A DNA stretch of 64,000 nucleotides, from the NCBI RefSeq assembly GCF_014646155.1, contig NZ_BMMX01000019.1, positions 1 to 64,000 of the forward strand, written 5' to 3'. Made by a program: the position numbers and the translations under genes. Positions 11,201 through 17,090 of the stretch are shown piece by piece. The first letter of the stretch is position 1, and every line of letters begins with the position of its first letter. The notes under the pieces are model-generated. The model was not told the DNA's origin and made no database searches. It saw nothing but the letters and a program-made list of their open reading frames with translations. The stretch is from Mangrovihabitans endophyticus. GTDB lineage: Bacteria > Actinomycetota > Actinomycetes > Mycobacteriales > Micromonosporaceae.

Positions 11201-12203
11201 GGCGATAGCGCACCGCGTGCGACACCGCTCCGGAGGCGTCCACCAGGTAACCGGCGGGGATGCTGGCCCGGCGGTTGCCGGCCGGATCGGTCAGCACCAC
11301 GGCCGCGCCGTCGACGGCAGCGCTCAGGCCGGTCAGGCGCAGCGGAAAGGTGAACCCGTGCGGCGCCGCGGCGGAGCCCAGCACCAGGGTCTCCTTGACA
11401 CCGCCGGGCTGCGCCTGAAGTTCCACGTCGACGTCCGGCCACACCCCGCGGTAGGTGGCGGTGTCGCCGTCGACCCGGCCGGTGACACCGCGCGCACCGG
11501 CCGCGCCGTAGGCCAGCACCCCGCCACCGGGCAGCGTCACCCGCACCAGCTCGGCGGCGTCGGCGCGCGGGGCCAGGCGCAAGCCGACCGTGTCACCGGT
11601 GCGCTGCCATCCGGTCGCGGCGTCGCCGGTCAGGTGCGCATCGATCGGCGCCCAGCCGCCGTCGGCGGTCCGGTAGTTCAGCGCGGCGGTGGAGTATTCG
11701 GTGGTTTGCGTGCCGTCGGCGTTGTCGTAGACACGCCGATGGGCGTCCCGGTCGCCGACGCGCTCCCGGCTGGTGCGGGCGTTGAAGCCGGGATCGGTGG
11801 CGGCGTTCGCCGCGGCCCTGGCGGCGGCGGTTCGCTCGGTGTCCACCACGGACGCCCGGTTGGCCGGCCGCGCCGGATGCTTGAGCAGCGGGTAGCGGGA
11901 CCGCTGCGAGGGCGGGACGAAGTCGTTGCCCGGCTCGCCGGCCACCGGGTTGAGCCCGTCCGCGCCGCCCCACCGCTGGTGTGGCGCCTCGGCCGCGACG
12001 TGCTGCGCGCCGTGGGCGACCACCGGCCGGGGGTTCTCCAGGACGGCCGTCGTGCCCTCCTGGCCGGTGCAGGCAGCCAGCAGCGCCGCGGTGCCGACCG
12101 CCACGGCGAGCGAGGACCGACGAGCGGCCCGCCGACGCCATGAATTGATCACGGTCGATTGACGCGCCCGGGATCGGGCACGCAAATATCCACCGAAGCA
12201 CAT
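2208..12203 (-). CDS. Secreted RHS-repeat polymorphic toxin with Hint domain and deaminase-like C-terminal tip
   Basis: About 3331 residues. The ATG at 12203 is chosen because GGGGGA lies 5 nt upstream. N terminus: Arg-rich segment, hydrophobic stretch and LLAAC, a lipobox. Approximate domains: DNRLRE-like 375-548; first RHS/YD segment from 790; LamG-type lectin domain 1011-1241; dense YD repeats 1290-2650; RHS core ending DPSGNW near 2714; basic and Gly-rich hydrophobic linker to 3060; pretoxin Hint 3062-3213, starting CVGNSF and ending VLVHN; tip 3214-3331. The tip carries a deaminase-superfamily zinc signature: CAE (Cys3270, catalytic Glu3272) and PCGRC (Cys3318, Cys3321), most like YwqJ-type deaminases. 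Expected action: the shell delivers the tip, Hint cleaves at Asn/Cys3214, and the tip deaminates nucleic-acid bases in rivals. Substrate unknown. The tip (2211-2564) is lower in GC than the rest. Confidence 0.88.
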   Translation of the reverse strand: MCFGGYLRARSRARQSTVINSWRRRAARRSSLAVAVGTAALLAACTGQEGTTAVLENPRPVVAHGAQHVAAEAPHQRWGGADGLNPVAGEPGNDFVPPSQRSRYPLLKHPARPANRASVVDTERTAAARAAANAATDPGFNARTSRERVGDRDAHRRVYDNADGTQTTEYSTAALNYRTADGGWAPIDAHLTGDAATGWQRTGDTVGLRLAPRADAAELVRVTLPGGGVLAYGAAGARGVTGRVDGDTATYRGVWPDVDVELQAQPGGVKETLVLGSAAAPHGFTFPLRLTGLSAAVDGAAVVLTDPAGNRRASIPAGYLVDASGAVSHAVRYRLVDGETGAALRVEADEDWLADPQRQFPVRLDPPVLADGAASQGLVVQGSSSHGGGDELLVGRRNGKNSASYLKFPGLVSDLRNHTIFSAQLSFANFSAPSCKPRTVSVHPVTGSWSAGDTDRSYPGPGVGSALASASVAQGYVALGHASSACPVTGTVINLGSKGRDLVQGWVNGKVANNGISLRAPVGDESAWKVIAGTGTANPPKLYVTHTPYNAKYSVPHPTPDPAVLQNQDGKVKVSVTNTSAMDWSASGYKLIYRAYNAKTNASVGQFVAASLPGTVARNAKVTLDATIRALPIGDYLLDFSMATSDGRVVFTDEMVPPARIALSVENIEPVVEEVYPPNGYASPILTPQLWARAIDLDAPPGSALQFRFQYCSISSSGEPTDCTLTPYQSGQAFTIPAGKLRWSTVYQWRAYVKDNADETITPYSTLITTVPQPEITSRVANAPYGSQDRDFDPDLGNFSTAAVDANVATAGPPLSVVRSYNSLDPRRDLAFGAGWMSQFDMRLVLDADGSGNALVTYPDGQQVRFGRNPDNTFAAPIGRTARLTIDAGAGTYQLEDSAGTTYRFRGGDGRIARITDKYSRYLEFSYTSAGTLSTAHSSFGNRTIGRSLTFGWNADNTHVTSVSTEPVGGRALTWTYQYDGDLLTRACSPGAVNCTTYGYAPGSHYRSGVLDAGPESYWRLGEDSGSTGAASEVGNNLGKDAGTAANVTFGADGALAGTDDTAGQFNGTTSMVELPGGTVKASRDTTVELWFKVDPTQTGGPLIGYQDKKLSESPGTGVPLLYTGSDGHLRGQFKTTSDTPVPMDIAVDVRDGKWHHAVLSVTADVQSLYLDGGHKATMPASAGVVDHNLLTANQLGAAWATNPTAWPRWGSTAKRTLSGSLDELAVYDHALSDQIVRSHWLLGTTPADQLSTVTLPSGRIASETAYDTAADRVTEYTDGNGGTWKIGLPTVYGGDTDLRRSVRVFDPADRPSMYEYDALANRLLRSASPIGLTTRPEDRPPSPAPSPSPSPSPTEVCSSPDPGYPQFCTHIPDDASGPIFEANELTGMAVRSYGYDALGRQNKIVDENGGTIELAHDARGNVTSRKTCRAPGDCQTTYTSYTTPSANNPLDPRNDLPVEVRDPRSASETDNTYRTTTQYTVAGDVSSETGPDGAITSTDYTSGNQFAVNPDVDFMPPGLPYRVYDTADHMTQFRYNAYGDTTYVKTQTAMVTESTYDALGRKVMDRETSDAYPDGVVTTYTYDDMGRLLTTTGPVTVNAVDGTRHQAVTTNTYDVDGNVIRTAVADALDPNEPERATTIEYDDYGHPTRTVNAEGDEQTEGWDRFGNRTSLVDGNGNHYGYAYTARNELAEVRLYDWHGDPDGAPAQDDDLGYVVLTSYAYDYGGRMAFQVDSMGRKLAYSYYDDGMLASIVLKNFHNPDGSTRDYVVEKDSYDDAGNLTRQETSNGVEAIKNTIDRIGRTQSTTYDPDGLNRYTTYGFDTLGNVTSTTQGGNPSNVPWFTPAGVATHTTHSYNSVGQLERDQVSDGSATRTTSYTYNQRGDLLTQTDARGNESGADRAAHTTTYQYDENGDPVRVSAPAVATESGGGAATTTRPATATGYNAFGEVVAVKDALGRITRNRYDRMGRLVEVTEPEYTAPGAPTTGATPVTTMAYDALGNVTEATDARGNVTRYTYDRLNRVVTRDEPAATNDERAVTRFTYTRTGQLLSTVGPTGIRTEATYDDLDRQVTATQFERQPSQDTFTSRMRYDDAGNLLQVTSPGGQVTTMSYNKIGELLTSIDPNGVTTRHGYDGFGNLVRNSDGAGRTTRRDYDLFGQVSAEIDLRPDGTTVREETYGYDANGNVTSRTNALGVAVTFQYDVLDRLVRQVEPTSASHSITTTFGYDAAGNRTRYTDGRQNSTYYTFNSMGLPESVVEPSTAAHPALADRTWTVGYDLNGNADRISAPGGVVRTRVYDAADRMIAENGSGAATSASRGITYDLADRPTAITASGNDDTYTYDDRGDLLTAAGVSGSASFAYDADGSMIRRTDAVGTATFGYRNGRLDSMTDAASGVTQKLGYNNAGLVDSIDYGQGRTRTFGYDDLGRLASDRLSNSGGSAVATVAYRYDLDDRLIGKDTTGTAGAGSNTYGYDDAGRLTSWTSANGTVDYAWDDSGNRTRAGAKTATYDQRNRLLSDGDYTYTYTPRGTMSGRTSSGLTDTYDFDAFDRLIGAEGQTYVYDGLNRVINRNGTLFSYAGTEQDPVGDGIEKFARGPDGELLAVEDQTDNTRITVSDEHDDVVAAFDADGDLNALDGSTAFDPYGQRIAESGDQSRVGYQGDWTDPDTGQVDMGARWYEPDTGGFTSRDTVGYNGGDSILANKYTYGAGDPLANTDPSGNWPSCGWCKRQLSKVWHKAQSAYNWGKRVVSTGLGYVKEGTRWLVSQGKAAYSAIKRGVTNVVNKAKEWGSWAWSKGKQGYQAAKSGYDRYVAPTLKRARDYAAAKAEQVHQAAVKVTQKAKAAINYAVKHVSIKRIGAAVKAGLKNIKVTVSAAIPAKLVQSYNAVVQDLDKAADTLYKAASAAGGALVDGVDSAADWVVDHKAAIIGGIAGTVVGLGCGLLIGATGVGAIACAAVGGAVGSLVTDLVEGGKGWKEMTADALIGGVIGGVMAPLTAIGGSAVTGAVRGMLSGGLRSAASMGRAAATNSLKSFGKAELGGLAGRMLSSRAGASAGREAAAEAAGACVGNSFAPATAVLMADGTTKRIEDVRVGDMVVATDPTTGRTEKRAVTALIIGIGVKQMVRLTVDVDGEAGDKTATIDATQGHPFWAPDLGKWVTADKLSAGSMLRTGAGTYVTVTATAKWTAQKQRVHNLSVDGLHTYYVLAGTKPVLVHNCPLSEYAESVRNKAGVKFASEYTSPSGAKYYGHNRHGQQAEGALAEALKRAAHHGGCAEVHCLIQAQAAEGADAIRGGTMRTLQTRNNSMPTSNTDAHGEVGRPCGRCSGLLKDLGID

Positions 12204-12368
12204 ATGGATCCCCCGTTGTGCACCCAGCAATAGAAAAACTCAATATCGTCGATGCGGAACTCAGACTTCCATCACCGGCCTCGGCGGCGCAAGAGTGATC
12301 GAACGCACCGTCGCGTCGGGCATCCACGCCCACCCAGCGGGCGATCCCATGCAGGGGTTATATACAGC

Positions 12369-12397
12369 TTGTCACCAATCGATCACGATCTTGGTAT
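12369..12397 (+). promoter_or_regulatory. Putative sigma-70-type promoter of the deacetylase gene
   Basis: TTGTCA (12369-12374) and TGGTAT (12392-12397) are spaced 17 bp apart in an unusually AT-rich intergenic stretch, 35 bp before the ATG at 12432. The remainder of 12204-12431 holds the upstream region of the divergent RHS toxin gene, with no other clear motif. Confidence 0.35.
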
Positions 12398-12431
12398 TCC
12401 GGAAAAGATGATCACGGTGTACGCATGACTA

Positions 12432-14066
12432 ATGTCACCGTCCCATCCGGTTTCCTCCCCATCGTCGCCACCGCGCCACGCGGCGGCCGATTCGGAAGAT
12501 CCGACGACGGTCGGGCACCGGGATTTCGACGCCGCCGAGATCAGCGGCCGGCACCGTCGGCCGGAGACCCTCGCCGACAGCACCCGGTTGCGCCCGTCGC
12601 CGGAACAGGCTCCGATGGTCAAGGACGAGACCGGCTACCCCACCGGCGAGTGGCCGTCGGTGACCCGCCACGAGACCCGCAAGGTCGAGGCGATCTGGAG
12701 CGCCGCAGGGCTCAGCCGGCCGGCCGACGCCGCGGAGGGTCTGTTCGCCAGGTGGCGCAAGCGCGGCCGGTCCCGGCGCAACGCGCGACGCACGCCCGAG
12801 CGCGGCGGTCGCGGCTCGGACCGGGACGCGGAGCGACGCGGCGCCCGGCACGACCGCCCCGGCGCGGATCGGGACGCGCACCGGCGCCCGGTCCGACGCG
12901 AGGCTCCGGCATCCGGGCCGCGAGCCCGGCACGCCGCCGGACGATCCCACGGCGTCGAGATCCGCCCGGCCTCCCGGCCCGCCGGGACGCGCCGCCGCGC
13001 CCGCCCGGGCGCCACCGGCACACATCGGGCACCCGGCACCGTTCCGCTGGAGTCCTGGCTGCTGGTCGGCAAGCCGCGCCAGCAGGCCGTGCTGGTCGCC
13101 GCCGTGGTGCTCGGCCTGTTGCTGGTCGGCGTCCCGATGCAGCGGCGCGCCCTCGACATCGATCCGGTCAACGCGGCGAACCAGGCCGCCGTCGAGGCCC
13201 GGCAGAAGGCCGGATCCGCACACCGCACCACGACCGAAGCCCCGGCCACCACCGCACCGCGGCGCAACACCACCGCACCCACGCCCGCCGTGAGCGCCTC
13301 CTCCGCCGCACCGGCCCCCACCGCCAGCGCCCCGGCCACCGCGACGACGCCGACGGCGAGCCCCAGCCCGGCGGCACCGGTGCCGGACGGCGACGGCCCG
13401 GCGCACTCGCTGCTCACCACGGGCTCCGACGCGGTGGCGCTGACCTTCGACGACGGTCCCGACCCGGTGCAGACGCCGAAAATCCTGGCGATGCTGGCGG
13501 ACAGGCACATCACCGCGACGTTCTGCCTGGTCGGCCAGCAGGTGCGCAAGCATCCCGAGATCGTCCGGCAGATCGCCGCCGCGGGTCACACGCTGTGCAA
13601 CCACACCTGGTCGCACAGCCTCACCATCGGCAAGGAAGAACCGGCGACGATTCAGCGGGATCTGCAGCGGACCAACGCGGCAATCCGGCAGGCGGTCCCG
13701 GATGCGAAGATCCCGTTCTTCCGGGCGCCCGGCGGCAACTTCACCGACCGGCTGGTGCAGGTGGCCTACGCGGACAAGATGGCGTCCCTCTATTGGAAGG
13801 TGGACCCGCGGGACTGGGAGCATGACAAGGACGAGGACGACGACTCCCACATCACGCGCATCGTCACCCAGCTCAAGAAGGACGTGAAGCCCGGCGCGAT
13901 CGTGCTCTCCCACGACTTCAACCAGCCCGACACCATCGCCGCCTACCAGCAGTTGCTGCCCTGGCTGACGGAGAACTTCACGCTCGGAGTGCCGCAGGTG
14001 CCGCCGCTCACGGCTGACACACCGGACACCAGTACAAGTTCCGCCCCGCCAGCGGACCCCGCATGA
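12432..14066 (+). CDS. Membrane-anchored polysaccharide deacetylase (CE4, NodB homology)
   Basis: 544 residues. Residues 1-210 are a long basic, disordered cytoplasmic tail rich in Arg, Pro and Gly. One membrane segment follows near 217-238 (QQAVLVAAVVLGLLLVGV), then a Thr/Ala/Pro linker. From about 330 comes the catalytic domain, outside the membrane. CE4 motifs are present in order: TFDDGPDP (Asp340, Asp341), HTWSH (metal ligands His391 and His395), RAPGGNF, DPRDWE and IVLSHDF. The expected reaction is removal of N- or O-acetyl groups from peptidoglycan or another cell-wall glycan. The start is uncertain; no convincing Shine-Dalgarno precedes 12432, and an in-frame ATG at 12615 is an alternative. 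The 3' end overlaps the convergent nei gene by 59 bp. Confidence 0.85.
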   Translation: MSPSHPVSSPSSPPRHAAADSEDPTTVGHRDFDAAEISGRHRRPETLADSTRLRPSPEQAPMVKDETGYPTGEWPSVTRHETRKVEAIWSAAGLSRPADAAEGLFARWRKRGRSRRNARRTPERGGRGSDRDAERRGARHDRPGADRDAHRRPVRREAPASGPRARHAAGRSHGVEIRPASRPAGTRRRARPGATGTHRAPGTVPLESWLLVGKPRQQAVLVAAVVLGLLLVGVPMQRRALDIDPVNAANQAAVEARQKAGSAHRTTTEAPATTAPRRNTTAPTPAVSASSAAPAPTASAPATATTPTASPSPAAPVPDGDGPAHSLLTTGSDAVALTFDDGPDPVQTPKILAMLADRHITATFCLVGQQVRKHPEIVRQIAAAGHTLCNHTWSHSLTIGKEEPATIQRDLQRTNAAIRQAVPDAKIPFFRAPGGNFTDRLVQVAYADKMASLYWKVDPRDWEHDKDEDDDSHITRIVTQLKKDVKPGAIVLSHDFNQPDTIAAYQQLLPWLTENFTLGVPQVPPLTADTPDTSTSSAPPADPA

Positions 14067-14820
14067 TCGTGGCGCCGCAGACGTGGCAGGGCTGCCCCGG
14101 CCGGCGATAGACGTAGACCTCGCCGCCGTGCCGGTCCACCCGCGGCGCGCGGTTCATCGCCTCCGGCGTATGCGTGGTGTGCACGGTGTCGATGCGGCCC
14201 CGGACCACGCCCTCCTTCATCAGGGCTTGCAGGTCGGTCCACAGTTCCTGCCAGCACGCCCCACCCACGGCGCGGCCGGGCAGCGTGGGCGACAGGCCGG
14301 CACGGAACAGCACCTCGTTGGCATAGATCAGTCCGCAGCCGGCGACGATGCTCTGGTCCATCAGCAGGCCGAAGACGGGCCGGTTGCTCGCCGCCACCCG
14401 GGCGTACGCGCGGCCGGGGTCGGCGTCGTCGCGCAACGGGTCCTCGCCCAGACGCGCCCGCAGGCCGGAAACCGCGCCCGGCTCCAGCACCTCGCACGCG
14501 GTCGGCCCGCGCAGGTCCAGCCAACGACCGGCGCGCTCGCCGATCATGCGCATCCGCAGTTGCCCCGCAGGGGCGGGCGCGGGGCGGGATCCTTGCGTGA
14601 ACCGGCCGTACAGTCCCAGGTGGACGTGCACGGTGAGCTCATCCGCGTAGTGGTGGAACAGATGCTTGCCGTAGGCCTCGGTGTCGGTGAGGGCATGGCC
14701 GTCGACCCGGGCGGCACCGGCCGCGAAGCGGCCCTGCGGGCTGCTGACCGCGATCCGCTGACCGGCGAAGAGCTCGCGGTGATGGGCCGCGAGGCGGTGG
14801 ATCGTGTGTCCTTCTGGCAC
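14008..14820 (-). CDS. Fpg/Nei family DNA glycosylase (endonuclease VIII type)
   Basis: Base-excision repair enzyme that removes oxidised bases and nicks the strand by beta/delta elimination. The start is fixed by chemistry: the family needs Pro as the mature N-terminal residue, followed by Glu, so translation must begin at the GTG at 14820, giving M-PEGHTIHR. Nearby upstream starts would bury the catalytic Pro. The helix-two-turn-helix region is centred on MDQSIVAGCGLIYANEVLF. A C-terminal zinc finger has CHVC and CPVC pairs at the very end. The 270 residues are normal. The residue pattern fits actinobacterial Nei-type enzymes better than MutM, but substrate preference cannot be read from sequence. 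The 3' end overlaps the convergent deacetylase gene by 59 bp. Confidence 0.9.
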   Translation of the reverse strand: MPEGHTIHRLAAHHRELFAGQRIAVSSPQGRFAAGAARVDGHALTDTEAYGKHLFHHYADELTVHVHLGLYGRFTQGSRPAPAPAGQLRMRMIGERAGRWLDLRGPTACEVLEPGAVSGLRARLGEDPLRDDADPGRAYARVAASNRPVFGLLMDQSIVAGCGLIYANEVLFRAGLSPTLPGRAVGGACWQELWTDLQALMKEGVVRGRIDTVHTTHTPEAMNRAPRVDRHGGEVYVYRRPGQPCHVCGATIMRGPLAGRNLYWCPVCQP

Positions 14821-14859
14821 GGCAGGCAACGCTACCCGGCAGCGCCGCCGTCGGCCGGG

Positions 14860-15210
14860 TCAGCCTCGGTGGCGCCGGATGACGTCGGCGGCGGCTCGCA
14901 CGAACACCTCGCGGCCCGTCCCGCGCAGCGCCACCACGAGCGCGTCCAGGTGCGCACGACGGCGGGCGTCCGGCTCGCTCTGCGCGGCCTCTTCCAGCTC
15001 CGCCGCGATGCTGCGGGCGAGTACCTCGGCGAGCGCCGGGCGGTGTTTCGCGATCCAGTCTTCGACGTCCTCGCGGATCCAGATGCGACCGATGCTCAGT
15101 TCCTCGTACGGCGCGGGGAAGTCCGGGCGCGCGGTGAGCTGGTGCACGCGCTGGCGGCTGACACCCAGGCGTTGCTGGATCTCCCCCGCGCTCATGAGAT
15201 GCTTGGTCAC
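14860..15210 (-). CDS. Small helix-turn-helix DNA-binding protein (AlpA/MerR-like)
   Basis: 116 residues. Residues 6-56 resemble the winged HTH of AlpA/excisionase-type and MerR-like proteins: MSAGEIQQRLGVSRQRVHQL, then FPAPYEEL..GRIWIREDVEDWI. A charged helical region (60-95) follows, and no effector-binding domain is seen. It lies just upstream of nei on the same strand (39 bp from its stop to the nei start) and is divergent from clpP, whose start is 99 bp away. It may regulate either neighbour. No phage or integrase genes are nearby, so an excisionase role is unlikely. Target unknown. Confidence 0.75.
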   Translation of the reverse strand: MTKHLMSAGEIQQRLGVSRQRVHQLTARPDFPAPYEELSIGRIWIREDVEDWIAKHRPALAEVLARSIAAELEEAAQSEPDARRRAHLDALVVALRGTGREVFVRAAADVIRRHRG

Positions 15211-15309
15211 GCGACCAGTTTACCCACGACTACTGCCCGCCGGGGGTACCCGGTTCGCCCTCAGGGGAATCGCTGGGTGTTCGCCCCTTCGCCGGGGCAA
15301 GCTAAGGCC

Positions 15310-15918
15310 ATGAGTGCTGACGACATGACGATGCGGGGAGCCGGCGCATCCTTCGATGACCAGGTGTTCGAGCGGCTGCTCCGGGAGCGGATCATCTTCC
15401 TCGGCAGCGAGGTCAACGACGAGGTAACCAACCGGATCTGCGCGCAGCTTCTGCTGCTCGCGTCGGACGACAGCGACAAGGACATCGCTCTTTACATCAA
15501 CTCGCCGGGCGGGTCCATCAGCGCGGGCATGGCCGTCTACGACACCATGCAGTACGTCAAGAACGACGTGGTGACGATCGCCATGGGCATGGCCGCCTCG
15601 ATGGGGCAGTTCCTGCTCTGCGCCGGCACGCCGGGCAAGCGCTTCGCGCTGCCGCACGCCCGGATCATGATGCACCAGTTGTCCGGTGGCATCGGCGGCA
15701 CCGCCGCGGACATCGCCATCCAGGCCGAGAGCATGCTGCACATCAAGCAGACGATGAACGAGCGGATCGCCTTCCACAGCGGGCACACCCCGGAGGAGAT
15801 TGAGCGGGACGCCGACCGTGACCGGTGGTTCACCGCCGCGGAGGCCCAGTCCTACGGGCTGATCGACCACGTGATCCGCAGCGCGGCGGAGGTCTCCACG
15901 GCACCCTCGCCGGCCTGA
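15310..15918 (+). CDS. clpP: ATP-dependent Clp protease proteolytic subunit (orphan ClpP paralogue)
   Basis: Serine peptidase subunit that forms tetradecameric chambers fed by ClpX or ClpC ATPases. The 202 residues carry the full triad: Ser97 (AASMGQF), His122 (ARIMMHQLSGG) and Asp171. The oligomerisation region GGTAADIAIQAE is also conserved. Actinobacterial housekeeping clpP1 and clpP2 normally sit in tandem beside tig and clpX. This copy stands alone between a small HTH gene and a membrane-protein gene, so it is probably an accessory paralogue like Streptomyces ClpP3-5. The ATG at 15310 is preceded only by a weak ribosome-binding site, and an ATG at 15325 is an alternative. A hairpin at 15953-15975 may end transcription. 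Confidence 0.92.
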   Translation: MSADDMTMRGAGASFDDQVFERLLRERIIFLGSEVNDEVTNRICAQLLLLASDDSDKDIALYINSPGGSISAGMAVYDTMQYVKNDVVTIAMGMAASMGQFLLCAGTPGKRFALPHARIMMHQLSGGIGGTAADIAIQAESMLHIKQTMNERIAFHSGHTPEEIERDADRDRWFTAAEAQSYGLIDHVIRSAAEVSTAPSPA

Positions 15919-15952
15919 CCGCACCCACGGCGGCACCCACGGCGGTGCGGAG

Positions 15953-15975
15953 ACGGGCACCTCGTTCGTGCCCGT
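15953..15975 (+). terminator. Hairpin downstream of clpP
   Basis: ACGGGCAC (15953-15960), a 7-nt loop and GTGCCCGT (15968-15975) form a perfect 8-bp stem 34 bp after the clpP stop, followed by TT. A full T-tract is missing, as is common in actinobacteria. Confidence 0.5.
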
Positions 15976-16052
15976 TTCCGCGCCGCCGGTGTCGCCGTGA
16001 GGACAACCGGGTATAGCACACGGCATCCCCCGCTGACACTGGAGGTGATGTC

Positions 16053-16799
16053 GTGAGAATGCCGACGTTCTCTCGTCAAACCACTGGCGATACCACCGAA
16101 GAACGGCCCGCGAACAACGGTTCCACCGTCACCAAGCCCCACGACGGTTCCACCGTCACCAAGCCCAACGAGTCCACCACCACCCGGTGGGACGGCCCCC
16201 GCTCCGACGACCGGACCGAAGCCAACCGGGCTGCCCGAGTGAATCCCGCCGAGGTGAAGTCCGAGAAGGCCGAGTCCCAGCCCGCCAAGTCCGAGACGGC
16301 GAAGACGAGCGACAAGCGCTCCGGGACCGCCGGGGCACACTCCGCACCACCACCGCCGCCCCCGCCGGCTCGCGAGCACCGCGACGAGCCGACGACGCAG
16401 GAACTTCGGCCCGGCGACGACCGGCAGGCCGACGAGCCCGGCCGCCCGGGTGAGACACCGCCCGCCGTCGGACCGAAGCCGCGCGCCAGCCTGATGGCCA
16501 CCCTGTCGCTCATCCTCGGCGTGGCCGCCGCGCTGCTGGTGCTGTCCGGCCCGCTGATGGGATACGGCATCGGCGTCGCCGGCCTCGGGCTGGTCCTGGC
16601 CCTGTTCGGCATCCGCGCCACCAGTCGGCGGCACGTCGCCGGCAAGACCGACGCCCTGATCGGCATGGTGCTGTCGCTGGCCGCCATCGTGGTCGGCATC
16701 CTCGCGCTGACCGGCTCGCTCAACTGGCTCGGCACCGACATGCAGCCGGTGCAGAACGCCCGGGAGTGGCTTGACGCACAGTTTGTGGACCGCTTCTGA
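16053..16799 (+). CDS. Membrane protein with long hydrophilic N-terminal region (DUF4190-like)
   Basis: 248 residues. The start is GTG at 16053, decided by a near-perfect Shine-Dalgarno (GGAGGTGA, 16041-16048). Residues 1-145 are hydrophilic and probably disordered, cytoplasmic, with a duplicated GSTVTKP motif, many Lys/Glu residues and a run of seven prolines. Residues about 150-230 hold three membrane helices: ATLSLILGVAAALLVLSG, GIGVAGLGLVLALFGI and ALIGMVLSLAAIVVGILAL. The pattern resembles DUF4190 proteins, whose function is unknown. It is transcribed alone between clpP and rocD, with hairpins on both sides. Confidence 0.75.
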   Translation: MRMPTFSRQTTGDTTEERPANNGSTVTKPHDGSTVTKPNESTTTRWDGPRSDDRTEANRAARVNPAEVKSEKAESQPAKSETAKTSDKRSGTAGAHSAPPPPPPPAREHRDEPTTQELRPGDDRQADEPGRPGETPPAVGPKPRASLMATLSLILGVAAALLVLSGPLMGYGIGVAGLGLVLALFGIRATSRRHVAGKTDALIGMVLSLAAIVVGILALTGSLNWLGTDMQPVQNAREWLDAQFVDRF

Positions 16800-16917
16800 G
16801 GGCATCATGTCATCGCCGTCGGCGGTGCGCCCTCGGTGAGTGATTTTCGGAACCGGGCACGCGCACGCCTGCCCGCCCCGACACCCCTCCGGCGGTGCGC
16901 CGGGAAGAGCACTCTGA

Positions 16918-16949
16918 CCTCCGGGACGGCCGACGCGCCGTCCCGGAGG
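16918..16949 (+). terminator. Strong hairpin, probable terminator
   Basis: CCTCCGGGACGGC (16918-16930) and its exact complement GCCGTCCCGGAGG (16937-16949) form a 13-bp stem with a 6-nt loop, 118 bp after the membrane-protein stop. No T-tract follows. The rest of 16800-17090 holds the palindrome near 17000 and the rocD promoter region. Confidence 0.55.
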
Positions 16950-16995
16950 CGTCTACGCAACGAATCGCCGGACCCGACCGTGAGCACGCAATGAT

Positions 16996-17012
16996 CATGC
17001 GACTGTCGCATG
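16996..17012. promoter_or_regulatory. 17-bp perfect palindrome upstream of rocD, candidate operator
   Basis: CATGCGAC-T-GTCGCATG is a perfect inverted repeat centred 87 bp before the rocD start. Length and symmetry suit a dimeric repressor or an Lrp/AsnC- or ArgR-type regulator of ornithine catabolism. The identity of the regulator is not visible. Confidence 0.4.
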
Positions 17013-17090
17013 GAAGATCCGGGGTCGCCGACCGTCGCTCCCGCATACCGTGGGCCCCAGGAACCCACCGCGGAAAGGGAAGCGTCTGCG

